Shown in pieces: positions 10,982 to 19,178 of a DNA stretch of 23,617 nucleotides (its first letter is position 1; each line of letters starts with the position of its first letter). A program made the translations under genes and the position numbers. The notes below the pieces were generated by a model. That model worked only from the letters and a program-made list of their open reading frames with translations. It was not told the origin of the DNA and did no database searches. Location of the stretch: assembly GCF_000485595.1 (NCBI RefSeq), contig NW_014577402.1:200758-224374 (forward strand), given 5' to 3'. This DNA is from Priapulus caudatus. Taxonomy: Eukaryota; Priapulida; Priapulimorpha; Priapulimorphida; Priapulidae.

Positions 10982-11070
10982 TGTGCGTATGCGTATGCGT
11001 GTGTACGAAAGATAGAGGGAACGAGAGAGCGCGTGCGTGCACGCGCGTGTGTGTGTGTGTGTGCGCGCGT
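10664..11070. repeat. Compound TG/GA microsatellite cluster
   Basis: (TG)n at 10669-10707 and 10719-10741, (GA)n at about 10770-10810 and 10896-10979, then GTGCGTATGCGT and (GT)n to 11070. Long Arg/Glu, Cys/Val and Ser/Leu frames on both strands are repeat translations. Confidence 0.95.
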
Positions 11071-11344
11071 ACGCGTAAGTGCGTCTGTGTCTGTGCATGT
11101 GCACCACCTATATACTCCATGCTCCAGAGGGTTGGAGAAACACCGGACACCGGGTGCATGGTGCCTGACAGCGTTATCAGCTATCACACGGATCGGTACC
11201 GAACCTTACGATCCGCTCACATATTTACTCTATATTAGACCCTTTATTATATCACGGTTCTCTATACTATACCTAAGTTGTTGACACTAACTAACGAGCT
11301 AGACGCGCGACGAAATTCCGTTTAATTCCGTTTTCACGACGAAA
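11071..11344. other. No gene seen
   Basis: Mixed sequence without repeats, open frames of coding character or recognisable RNA genes. Confidence 0.5.
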
Positions 11345-11688
11345 TGACGATTTCTCAATCCGAATTCGGAACATACCCGCAAACACATGACACGGCTTAT
11401 CCGCATACGGAATAAAACTGTAAAAAATTACCACACTGACTATCCGAATCCGGATTATAACAGTGAAGATCGCAACATTCCGTATATAAATCCGGAATAT
11501 AACCGTAAAAACATCACACTGCATATCCGAATCCGCAATATAACTGTAGGCATACAAACACCACGCTATATATCCGAATCCGGATTACAACAGTGAATAT
11601 CGCAATGGCCGTATATAAATCCGGAATATAACCGTTATAAAATCACACTGCGCATCCGAATCCGGAATATAACAGTAAAAACATTACG
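11345..11688. repeat. ~42-bp tandem array with CCGAATCCGGA core
   Basis: About eight diverged units begin near 11355, 11398, 11441, 11485, 11523, 11571, 11615 and 11651. The common form is TATCCGAATCCGGA, then TATAAC, GTAAAAA and a CAC word. A higher-order period of 130 bases links 11441 and 11571. The unit is close to 14 codons, which keeps a minus-strand frame open and gives an Ile/Arg-rich repeat (FTVIFRIYIRN-like). That is better explained by the array than by a gene. The last unit ends 2-7 bases before a perfect hairpin. Confidence 0.85.
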
Positions 11689-11689
11689 T

Positions 11690-11734
11690 CAAGAGCGTAT
11701 TAAGAAGGTCTTAATCCTTCTTAATACGCTCTTG
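11690..11734 (+). mobile_element. 45-bp perfect CAAGAG-family hairpin
   Basis: A perfect inverted repeat: CAAGAGCGTATTAAGAAGG pairs with its exact complement (about 20 bp counting one outer base) around a 7-base loop TCTTAAT. It is flanked by ATTACGT (11683-11689) and ATTAAGT (11735-11741), 6 of 7 identical, consistent with a 7-bp target duplication. It sits directly at the end of the 42-bp array. A Rho-type terminator is not meaningful here because the context is eukaryotic. Confidence 0.75.
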
Positions 11735-11802
11735 ATTAAGTATACACTGCCTCTCGATTAACTCGGATCCCACACAGGAGCGCAGCGAGAGTGCGTGGGC
11801 GC

Positions 11803-11845
11803 AGAGAGTAATATAATTAATCTAGTATTAATATATTCTCTATCA
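11803..11845. repeat. Imperfect AT-rich inverted repeat
   Basis: AGAGAGTAATATAATTAAT and ATTAATATATTCTCT flank CTAGT and pair with two small gaps. It resembles the other AT-rich hairpins in composition but lacks the CAAGAG ends. Confidence 0.5.
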
Positions 11846-12269
11846 GGGGCGCATGACCGCACCGTTGTACACGAGCGCCACTTCTCCTAAACATTGCCAT
11901 AATCAATTTAATATAGAGAGAGGCGCATGCGACATATTGCCTTTTATGTACGCTAATCTTGTGCAATCACACATCGACGCCCCCCAAACATCCATCATAA
12001 TATGTCATATATAGGATTAATAATTTACGCGGGAACGTAATATATCAGTCTACTATAGTAGCAAGTGCACGCTATAGCAACGTACAGCCGTGGCTGTGCT
12101 TACCCTGCATGCAGGGAGAGAGGGGAAGAGGGGGAGAAAGGGGGAGGGAGAGGGAGGCTGGGAGCAATTGAGATGATGTTTGCTCAAGGAATATCGCCTG
12201 TTAGAGAATGACGGTATTTATCGTAGCGTACTATAATAGCCGACTCCCGTATACATATGCTATTACCAG
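11846..12269. other. No gene seen
   Basis: Mixed sequence with a purine patch at 12116-12160 (GAGAGAGGGGAAGAGGGGG). No open frame or RNA gene is supported. Confidence 0.5.
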
Positions 12270-12335
12270 GAGTGTATAATATAGACTCTATAGAGTCTAT
12301 AGACTCTCTATATATAGAGAGAATATTATACACTC
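12270..12335. repeat. Three-stem palindromic (T-shaped) structure
   Basis: An outer stem of 13 perfect pairs (GAGTGTATAATAT at 12270-12282 with ATATTATACACTC at 12323-12335) encloses two consecutive perfect palindromes. These are TAGACTCTATAGAGTCTA near 12282-12299 and CTCTCTATATATAGAGAG at 12304-12321. Folded, the 66 bases form a cloverleaf-like three-way junction. It is not a tRNA: there is no acceptor CCA context, no T-loop TTC and the stems are wrong. Confidence 0.8.
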
Positions 12336-12529
12336 ATGATATTATTGTATTTGCTATGAAACGATAGATACCACCATCATAGTCGGACCGCTGGTCTGTT
12401 AGTGACAGCTACTCTAACTCCAACGTCAATCTGCTGGTGGTGACTGTTTGCGTTCTGAGCAATAATGTCTGAGATGGCTGTGTAGCGAGAACCACTCGCT
12501 GCCATTAACTCAAATAGATGTAGTGGGCG

Positions 12530-12789
12530 GAGGAGGAAATGGAGAAGAACAAGAAGAAAAAGAAGAAGAAGAAGAAGAAGAAGAAGAAGAAGAAGAACAA
12601 GGAGGATACTGATGTAAAAAGGGCGAGGAGAAGGAGAAGGATGGGAAGGAAGGGCAAGCTGACGAGAAGACTGGGGTGAAAAAAGGGGAGAAGAAGAAGG
12701 GGAAGAGAGAGAAGAGGAAGAGGAAGAAGAAGAGGGAGAGTAGGAGACGGACGAGGAGAACGACGACGACGAAGAAATGAAGAATCGCA

Positions 12790-12875
<86 letters not shown>

Positions 12876-12910
12876 AGAGAGCGAGGAGAGAGAGAGAGGA
12901 GGGGGAGGAG

Positions 12911-12942
<32 letters not shown>

Positions 12943-12950
12943 CAGAGAGG

Positions 12951-13027
<77 letters not shown>

Positions 13028-13030
13028 GGA
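12530..13030 (+). repeat. Purine tract: (AAG)n then (GA)n
   Basis: AAG/GAAGAAG-rich from about 12535 to 12780, with (AAG)n purest at 12556-12597. (GA)n follows from 12791 to about 13028 with GGAGGAGG and AAAG interruptions. About 500 bases have almost no pyrimidine on the plus strand. Confidence 0.93.
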
Positions 13031-13501
13031 AGGGTTATCAGATGAAGCTAAACGTTGAAAAAACGGTAAACACGTAATGAGGGTAAATCGTGAAGTACGG
13101 TAGTGAGCAGCAGATGAGGTTTAACCCACGAGGGTAGACACGCTATAAGGATAGAGCCAAAATGGGGAGCGTAGGAGAATGAACAACAGACGTGGGTCAA
13201 GCATCAGCGTGAATGACCGCAATGCACCACAGGAGAAGAGCCGCGCTGGGTGCTTACACGCTCTCTTCGGTCTCACTTCACTCACTCATGGCACGATAAC
13301 TATGGTCCTGGCTACAGCGGAGTGGAATGAATCTACCGCTCCTCAGTGTCTACTGACGAGAGTGAAACTACTCGGTGAAATTGCTGACCGCTGGCTGATG
13401 AAGTGATCATGACCAGCATGCGTTTTTTTTACTGGCGAGAACCTTGTTTCCACTCTCGTAGTTTCGTTCTGCGTCGCTAGGGGGACGGTAGCGGCCGCAA
13501 A
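13031..13501. other. No certain gene; one ATG open frame 13179-13406
   Basis: An open frame of 75 codons (13179-13406) is not low complexity, ending VKLLGEIADRWLMK. It has no splice signals or recognised motif and is left uncalled. At 13476-13505 the sequence GCTAGGGGGACGGTAGC is followed by GGCCGCAAAATGGCGTC. The second part resembles a YY1-type AANATGGCGG site overlapping a possible start codon. Confidence 0.35.
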
Positions 13502-13668
13502 ATGGCGTCAAGCCTTAGAGGGAAATCTAAAGATATTAGATTCACCCCCACTCGCTATGGCCGTCGGTCCAAAGTTAGCCTGAAGGTACTATAAACGAGT
13601 GGATTGAAACTGATCTGGGCCGAGTTGTGGGCATATCGTGCGAGAATGATCTATATAGACCAGCGTGA
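13502..13668 (+). pseudogene. Short coding-like stretch with a one-base frameshift
   Basis: ATG at 13502 lies in a good initiation context (CAAAATGGC). It opens 28 codons beginning MASSLRGKSKDIRFTP and reaching AAG at 13585, where GTACTA could be a weak donor; unspliced, the frame stops at 13592-13594. In the next frame, 28 further codons from 13582 to 13665 read EGTINEWIETDLGRVVGI then SCENDLYRPA and stop at TGA 13666-13668. Both halves look protein-like and are contiguous, so a single-base indel near 13575-13582 could separate them. The cause may be decay or a sequencing error, or the match may be chance. Family unknown. Confidence 0.3.
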
Positions 13669-14086
13669 ATGAGTAGAGGGTCTCTTCTGTTTAGTAGACG
13701 TGTAAACAGTCAACATGCGGTGAAATGTATATCTTTATGGCACCATTTTTTCATAACCTCAATGTGTCTGTCTGCGCACCACATGTACGCGAGAAATTAC
13801 ATGTTTTTTCTTCGTCTTCTTCTGAAAACGTGTCTCTAATAATGCGAACATAAGACTATCCTATACACGTGTTTCCTGTGGCCGTGACAGAAATCAATAC
13901 GCCATAGCTGTGAAACCCATGTGCTGAATAATAACTAGCATGGAAACTTCGAGACAAAAGGCGCTCGAATTTAAATTTATAATTCGCTCAACTCCGATAT
14001 AATTCAACGTAAATAATAGCGATACAGTCTTACCACTTCCCCCACTTCCATCCCGTCTACTGGCAACAAACAACTGTGAAACTGTG
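13669..14086. other. No gene seen
   Basis: AT-rich mixed sequence without repeats, coding-like frames or RNA genes that I can support. Confidence 0.5.
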
Positions 14087-14106
14087 TGTGTATGTATGTG
14101 TGTACG

Positions 14107-14142
<36 letters not shown>

Positions 14143-14180
14143 TGTCAGCGTGGGTGCATGCGTGCGTACGTGCGTCCGGG
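14087..14180. repeat. (TGCG)n tetranucleotide microsatellite
   Basis: TGTATG then GTGCGTGC repeated about ten times, with small interruptions (CAGCGTGGG) near 14145 and loss of order by 14180. Ala/Arg/Val frames here are repeat translations. Confidence 0.93.
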
Positions 14181-14568
14181 CGGCGTGTCTTTGTATATAA
14201 TGTATATTCGATAATGAAAAGGCAATCGATAAATTGTTTTTTTCGGGTCAAGCAAGGGCTACGCGAAGCTTCCAATATGCCCGCATGTCACACGTCCCGT
14301 GGTCGCGCACGAACACCCGCAGGCTGTACATCACACCGTAACACAAGGCCGACACTACTACACAGATGCAATCACAGATTATCACGATGGCATAATACAC
14401 GAAACAAGGAGTCCTGCCTACCATCACACACCGAGTAACCGGTATCCCCACATCGGGGTCAACACGGGGGTCATTTTTAACATGGCGTCACCTATTCACA
14501 GCGAAGCCCTGATAAGCAAGCATTGTCTAGTGGAATAACCTCTCGTCACTGATTTATATATAACATTT
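14181..14568. other. No gene seen
   Basis: Mixed sequence. Overlapping open frames on both strands lack splice signals and recognisable motifs. Confidence 0.45.
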
Positions 14569-14570
14569 AT

Positions 14571-14626
14571 CAAGAGCTAATAATACGATATTAGCTCAGG
14601 TATTATTCAGGTATTATTAGTTCTTG
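14571..14626 (+). mobile_element. 56-bp CAAGAG-family hairpin (first of adjacent pair)
   Basis: CAAGAGCTAATAATAC (14571-14586) pairs with GTATTATTAGTTCTTG (14611-14626) with one mismatch. An inner GAGCTAATA...TATTAGCTC stem also exists, so alternative folds compete. Flanks are CATTTAT and TAGTTAT (5 of 7 identical). Confidence 0.62.
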
Positions 14627-14633
14627 TAGTTAT

Positions 14634-14675
14634 CAAGAGCTTATAATATTATGCAAGAAGTATTATGAGCTTTTC
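14634..14675 (+). mobile_element. 42-bp CAAGAG-family hairpin (second of pair)
   Basis: CAAGAGCTTATAATA pairs imperfectly with TATTATGAGCTTTTC around TTATGCAAGAAG. It starts only 7 bases after the previous hairpin; the separating heptamer TAGTTAT resembles the right flank TAGTATAT. Confidence 0.55.
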
Positions 14676-14850
14676 TAGTATATAGATCAGTGCCTTCCGT
14701 ATTGCTGAGCCATGACTCTTGTTCCACAGACATCGAACGAGATCGAGACATCGAAACATCGAACTACGTAACCGCAGCGCGGATAGCGTGTATAGAAGAA
14801 GATAAAGAGATATAGAGATACGATATAGTGTTCGTGATCATCATGCTTAC

Positions 14851-14996
14851 CTCGACTCCGTAGAACCTGTCGAACATGGGCGTGTACTGCGTCATTCCCA
14901 GCGACAGCAGCCATTTGTCAATCTCAATGTGCGGCACGGCTTCCTTTGTTGCCATGACAATGCGGTCGAGTGGCGTCAGCTTTATGCTCTCATAAT
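14851..14996 (-). CDS. Exon encoding first half of a SAM-like domain
   Basis: On the minus strand, GCTTCAATTTTCAG precedes the exon and GAG followed by GTAAGC ends it, giving good acceptor and donor. The 146 bases are open in one frame: two bases of a split codon, then 48 codons ending in phase 0. The peptide begins YESIKLTPLDRIVMATKEAV and continues IDKWLLSLGMTQYTPMFDRF then YGVE. The pattern Trp-Leu-x3-Gly-Met-x-Gln-Tyr-x3-Phe is that of helices 1-2 of sterile alpha motif domains, which mediate protein-protein (sometimes RNA) binding. The exon ends where the next SAM helix would begin. I could not find the second half downstream (below 14851), so its exon may lie outside or be missed. Best-supported coding sequence in the window; the exact SAM family is not identified. 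Confidence 0.62.
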
Positions 14997-15234
14997 CTGA
15001 AAATTGAAGCGACACGCATCTTTATAGCATCAAATCGACGATGTTTTCATTTTCGAAGTTTCTGCAGAATTTCATTCTGAGCTCCTTAAATCCGTCGGAC
15101 AATATCGCGCCGCTCCGCTCGCATAGGCTTGCTCCTCATATGTAAGAAATGCGGAGGAATTTCCAGATCATATAACAGCTAGTAGCAGCGTTCGGCACAG
15201 CCTCCGGACGTCCTGCTACGATGTAAATCTTTAC
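14997..15234 (-). other. Putative 238-bp intron
   Basis: If the start exon at 15235-15268 is real, this interval is an intron beginning GTAAAG and ending TTTTCAG on the minus strand. The split codon joins in frame (one base from the first exon plus AT). Contents are otherwise unremarkable. Confidence 0.33.
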
Positions 15235-15268
15235 GTTTTACGACATGGCGTCCGTCCGTTTTCTCCAT
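15235..15268 (-). CDS. Possible start exon joining the SAM-like exon
   Basis: Minus-strand ATG at 15268-15266 opens MEKTDGRHVVK plus one base, then a donor-like AAAC followed by GTAAAG. Joined to 14996-14851 it gives exactly 60 codons with no stop, and an in-frame TAA lies 39 to 36 bases upstream of the ATG, so the start would be defined. Weaknesses: the ATG context is TTTCATGG (poor at -3), and the same DNA is also open in two competing frames, plus 15245-15487 and minus 15440-15238. Those alternatives are described in the next entry and the findings. Confidence 0.35.
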
Positions 15269-15487
15269 GAAACCAGACCATCGGTTATTTCCTCGAGGAA
15301 AAGTTTTTTAGTAGCAGAGGATTCTGTCGGGAATTCATTGGCAGAGCGCGCCCGCTTGGCAGGATTAGTAGAGGAGATCTTGCTAGCAGATTTACACTTG
15401 TCATGGCAGAAGCTGACGCAAAGCGACCGGGTAAAGTTAAAGAGCGGATGTGAAAGTTCAGCGAGAGAGTCACACCTATGCTCGGAG
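15235..15487. other. Segment open in three overlapping frames, coding strand uncertain
   Basis: Plus strand: ATGGCGTCC at 15245 has a strong initiation context (GACATGG) and 80 codons to a stop at 15488-15490. A donor-like CCGG followed by GTAAAG lies near 15430. Minus strand: a frame ending TAA at 15240-15238 reads, after an acceptor-like GCGTCAG near 15417, CHDKCKSASKISSTNPAKRA and onward to RKRTDAMS. That frame shows a pyrimidine bias in third positions. The minus ATG at 15268 is in a third frame. At most one is likely real; I recognise no family in any. Confidence 0.35.
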
Positions 15488-15860
15488 TGATGCGCGGGGA
15501 ATGAGACACAGAGTCGAGGCACGGGGATTGGGACACGGGGATTGAGACACGGGGGTTGAGGAGGAACGGGAATTGAGACACGGGGAATGAAGAACGTGGA
15601 TTGAGGCACTGGAAAGGATGCATGGGATCGTGACACGGAAATTGAGGCATGGGGGATGAGGCACTAGAAATGATGCACGGGGATTGAGACACGGGGAATG
15701 AAGAACGGGGAACGAGGTAAGAGGTGTGGTTTGAGGCATGCGGTGTGGATTGCGACATGTAGTGTGTGCTGAGACAAGCACGTGGTGTTCGTTGAGGCAT
15801 GCGGTGTGGTTTGAGTCACGTGGCGTCGGCTGAGACACGCGGTGCGAGTTGAGGCACATG
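15488..15860. repeat. ~20-bp minisatellite, GAGACACGGGGATT type
   Basis: Some eighteen diverged units of about 19 to 21 bases around GAGACACGGGGATT or GAGGCATGCGGTGT. The left part is richer in GGGGATTGAG and the right part in GGTGTGGTTTGAGGCA. Pro/Ser/Cys-rich minus-strand frames follow the repeat. Confidence 0.88.
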
Positions 15861-15904
15861 TATGCGACAGGCAGGCCTGGGAGAGCGCGAGGCGGTCACG
15901 GCTG

Positions 15905-16012
15905 ACTAAGACACGCTGAGAAACAGTTGATTGAGACACGCTGAGACACAGCTGACTGTGACACGCTGAGACACAGCTGACTGAGACACGCTGAGACACA
16001 GCTGACTGAGAC
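15905..16012. repeat. 25-bp minisatellite GAGACACGCTGAGACACAGC
   Basis: About four and a half near-identical units of GAGACACGCTGAGACACAGC plus TGACT. It probably derives from the neighbouring 20-bp array by amplification of a two-unit block. The last unit is cut exactly at the start of R2 copy B (GCGGCAGCACC at 16013). Confidence 0.92.
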
Positions 16013-17247
16013 AGCGGCAGCACCAGGTTGTAACTACGGGATGCTGGGGGCTGTTGGGGATATTAGGTAAGCACAGTAAAAGCACTTGTTTTGCATCCTT
16101 ATCATCAGGAACACGATGGCAACACGGCTAAAATCAGCTGCTAGCTCGCCGTGAGCACACATTTATTTCTAGTACGCTGGAAACGCTACACGCTTAATAC
16201 AATTCGATGCCTAATATCCCCAACAGCCTCCAGAGTTCCGTCATAGACAATAGAACACTAATCCGATAATAAACTTGCGCCGAACACATGCGAACATTTG
16301 GGAAAACTGTGTGAAACCGTGTCGTATTCAAAGAACTTTTTTGAAGAACACGTACGATTTTCAGGTAAATTGGTGGTGTAATATGATTAAGGGAGAATCA
16401 TAGACGAAAACAAGGTAAAGTTTGAATATATTTATTCACATATTGATAAAATATTTACAACTTGAAAACTATGCAAAACGCTGTTAAAACGGTGTCATAC
16501 TCTTCTCTATTATGGGCTATTGATATTATTTCGATGGTAGTCACACCTTTAGACTGACTCCATGTAGTCATTGATTAACACGAAGCTCGCGCATCGGTTG
16601 CAGCCAGAGGAAAGCGTGGGGTCAGTCTGATAGCAAAATAGCAAAATCCTAAAGCAGTAACCGTAACCATTTTATAACATCGAAAACACCAAAACCCCGA
16701 TCGCATGCTATTGTTATTACGCAAAATCCCAATCAATGGTTTTTCCAATACGCCTTTCTTAGAAAAATTCAAACCCATATATATATATATATTTATAATC
16801 AAGGTAGTACTTTTAGCTCTTGATATCATTACGTGTCGTTGGTGACACACTGTAAGGACACGCGTCACTGTTCGGCTGACTAATACCACGATGCTGCCGC
16901 TAATACAAAGCTAACGACCGCAACAAAACCATCGGGATCAATGACAGAAACTCCACGCGTATAGCGTCATCATGACACCGCTGCCACTACAATATCAATT
17001 CCGGGTGCAACGACGCGTCATCAGTCACCAGCAGTTCTCGGTCACCGGCGGCACCCCCGGGGGATGGAGGGATCGGTATGGTTGGGGGAGGGGGTCCCCG
17101 GGGGGAGGGGGACCGCTTGCTCCATCATCAGGCCCCTCGCATTACGCACAATTACCCATCTTTCACGCGGGTAATGCGGTCCTGCCGTTAGCGTGCACGC
17201 ATCGCGTCGCAGCAGTCACAAGTAGTAGTAGTAGCAGCAGCAGCAGC
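16013..17247 (+). repeat. Direct repeat R2, copy B
   Basis: Same order and orientation as 4437-5755. It keeps the foldback core (perfect 19-bp inner inverted pair 16049-16067 and 16210-16228) and the right arm ending at 16522. It also keeps the ATATTAT heptamer at 16523-16529 and the outside flank, including GGGGGAGGGGGTCCCCGG. The left foldback arm is missing. The repeat ends in a short AGTAGTAGTAGCAGCAG tract. A 104-codon minus-strand frame (16575-16889) is not open in copy A and is not called. Confidence 0.87.
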
Positions 17248-17734
17248 AAACTGGTTGAGTCCTTATTGCGAACATGGCTTCAGTGAATAGAATTACTCAT
17301 TCGCGTTCCGCTCGGAAACATAGCCCGATACAATCACTGGACAGAAATCAAACACAAACGAGGCACGAGTCCTTCGCCGGTATTCGATAACCTTCGGAAA
17401 TCATTCGGAATTCGCGCGTAGAATCATCACGTGACTCATGTGACATGAACTCAGTCGTACGTCGGTATATGAACGCAGCAAACGTGTTACACACACGCGC
17501 GCGCGCGTCTGCGGGTTACGCTGATATTTACACAGGTGGCGCTTAAAGCGCTGTGACACGTCGAACCAATTTTCACTATTAACCGCCCGCCGGTATAGCC
17601 TTGGCCAGTCGGAAATAACCCGAGTCAATGTTCGGCAAAGATCGGAACCGCTCGGCGATTGTCTACATTGGGGTTCGTTGATCCTGGTATGCTCTCCCGG
17701 CATTTATTCACGACTGATCCCCGAGAACAAGCAA
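17248..17734. other. No certain gene
   Basis: Holds a short CGCGCGCG stretch at about 17495-17507 and a 100-codon minus-strand frame (17401-17703, starting MPGEHTRINEPQ) of mixed composition. That frame has no recognised domain or splice support, so I leave it uncalled. Confidence 0.4.
17427..17444. promoter_or_regulatory. Tandem E-box-like sites TCACGTGAC / TCATGTGAC
   Basis: TCACGTGAC at 17427-17435 is followed directly by TCATGTGAC at 17436-17444. CACGTG with a TCA/GAC flank matches the general binding preference of bHLH-Zip factors (USF, MITF/TFE group). A similar pair lies at 18141-18165. Function is inferred from motif only. Confidence 0.35.
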
Positions 17735-18022
17735 CCGTATCTTGTAGCATGGTTTTGTACCATAGCTAGCGTAGTCGAATCTTACACCGTATCTAGCATA
17801 ATAGAGTTTTATACCTTATCTATCTAGCATATAGACGTTTTGTACGGTAATGTGGAGGTTTGGTTCATATATAGTAGTGTAGCGGTTTTCATTTTATCAG
17901 TGGCGATTAATGACAAATTGAACAATTGATAATTGACGAATTGATATATTATCATTATTCACCCCTGATCGTATCTAGCGTGGTAGAGGTTGACGCCGTA
18001 TCTAGCATATAGTATACAGGTT
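17735..18022. repeat. Degenerate ~28-bp repeat, CCGTATCTAGCATA type
   Basis: Related words at 17735, 17787, 17815, 17967 and 17995 (CCGTATCTAGCATA, then TAGAGGTTTTATA-like). The middle part (about 17880-17960) is too diverged to assign and includes the AT-rich AATTGAACAATTGATAATTG. Confidence 0.65.
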
Positions 18023-18133
18023 TACTCCACCTTCAACGTGTTTTGCAGTGCCGCTAGAAGTAAGAAGTTCTACACAGCCTCTGAGTGACCGCAGGGACGA
18101 GCTTTACAACCCCCACCCCCACCACCACTACAG

Positions 18134-18231
18134 TGAGCGATCACGTGACGCGACGATCACGTGACACGGCCCGCATCGGCTCAGGTTGCCGACTGTGCGA
18201 CGACTTTTTTACCGTCGGCTACAATAAAACG
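18134..18231 (+). CDS. Weak candidate exon, unknown protein
   Basis: A C-rich tract ending CCACCACTACAG (to 18133) resembles an acceptor, and ACG followed by GTGAGCGAC at 18232 resembles a donor. The 98 bases between are open, reading SDHVTRRSRDTARIGSGCRL then CDDFFTVGYNKT. The exon would contain a 16-bp direct duplication with two TCACGTGAC sites, so the region may equally be regulatory DNA. No family recognised; the frame stays open on both sides (18085-18309), so splice support is the only argument. Confidence 0.2.
18141..18165. promoter_or_regulatory. Paired E-boxes TCACGTGAC, 16 bp apart
   Basis: TCACGTGAC occurs at 18141-18149 and again at 18157-18165 within a duplicated GCGATCACGTGAC-like segment. 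The spacing and the palindromic cores could suit two bHLH-Zip dimers. Inferred from motif only. Confidence 0.35.
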
Positions 18232-18957
18232 GTGAGCGACGCTCGCCGTGATGATGTGCCGACCGGCCGACCGACCACGTCGTCGGCATCGCGTACAGAC
18301 GCGAATTAAATTGTTACGATCCACCCCCAGCCGGGCTATGTGCCATATAAACCATGATTCTATACTATAAACTCGGGGCGAAATGTATCACATGTCCATC
18401 TTGATAGCACACGTATATAAGTATAGCATATGTCATGTGTGCCCGCCGTGCGTGGTGGTGGTGCTATCACCAGCTAGGCGGCCATGACCCAGCTTCGACA
18501 TTTGTCGCGACGAAAAGATTACTTCTTTCACTCATCTCTGTCGCTTTGTCACTGATCGCTATCTCTCACCACCTGAGCTATCACCCCTCGTTACAGTATA
18601 TAATATATATATATATAGGGGACGTCTGCCTCTTTGTGGTTCCATCCACACGTGTGTGTTTGTAATTCGCGCCCAATATGTTGAGGCATTCTACAACAAA
18701 GTCGTAATTGTCGTGCGACCATATGCCTGGCGTGCCAGCCCTGTAGTAGTAACACACCGCGAACGCAAAGCTGGGACAAAAGGTAACAACGAGAGAGCGC
18801 GAGAGAGGGGCGGTGAAAGGCGCGCGACACGGGCAGCCTGATGCAAAAGCAAATACCGCAGATATCTGATAACATTGCCGAAGAGATTAGAGTTGGGGAT
18901 TACCCTCGCTGACCATTCTAGCGACGCGCAGACTACAAACAGCGCATCTGTGCCGCG
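18232..18957. other. No gene seen
   Basis: Mixed sequence with a short (TA)n at 18597-18616 and a GA-rich patch at 18791-18812. Open frames on both strands are short and unsupported. Confidence 0.5.
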
Positions 18958-18990
18958 GCGGCAGCAGCAGCAGCAGCAGTGGCGGCGGCT
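18958..18990. repeat. Short (CAG)n with GGCGGC flanks
   Basis: Six to seven CAG triplets between GCGGCGG and TGGCGGCGG words. Confidence 0.9.
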
Positions 18991-19178
18991 TACTCGAGTT
19001 TTACTAGGTGAATGTAAAGTTCAGCAACCAGGGCTTAGCTGATATAGTAGTATAGTGGTGTGTGTAATGTGGCTAGCGTTGGGGATGAGGACACCGCATG
19101 CATACGCGTGTGATTGTATCGGCTGTGGCGCGTGCACACTGCACACGACCCACGTGAGCAGATGCTCGCAGACGTACC

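Noticed and set aside
10598-11284. 228-codon plus-strand frame, and 174-176-codon minus frames opposite
   Set aside because: Created by TG and GA dinucleotide repeats, which lack stops in several frames.
11291-11557. Minus-strand frame with FRIRI-like repeats
   Set aside because: Its period equals the 42-bp DNA array; homologous units shift frame elsewhere in the array.
11690-11734. Hairpin read as a bacterial-type terminator or as part of a CRISPR array
   Set aside because: Context is eukaryotic repeat DNA; copies are dispersed singly, not in regularly spaced repeats with unique spacers.
12270-12335. Cloverleaf-like fold as a tRNA gene
   Set aside because: Stem lengths are wrong and there is no T-loop, anticodon arm geometry or A/B box.
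13476-13492. CTCF-like GCTAGGGGGACGG
   Set aside because: Only a partial match to the AGGGGGCGC core and no flanking support.
16794-16826. CAAGG...AGCTCTTG pair in R2 as a further CAAGAG-family hairpin
   Set aside because: Arms pair over only 4-6 bases, the other R2 copy (near 5270) is disrupted, and flanking heptamers do not match well.
16575-16889. 104-codon minus-strand frame in R2 copy B
   Set aside because: Not maintained in R2 copy A, and it spans a (TA)n tract.
17401-17703. 100-codon minus-strand frame of mixed composition
   Set aside because: No recognised motif, weak initiation context and no splice signals; kept only as a note.
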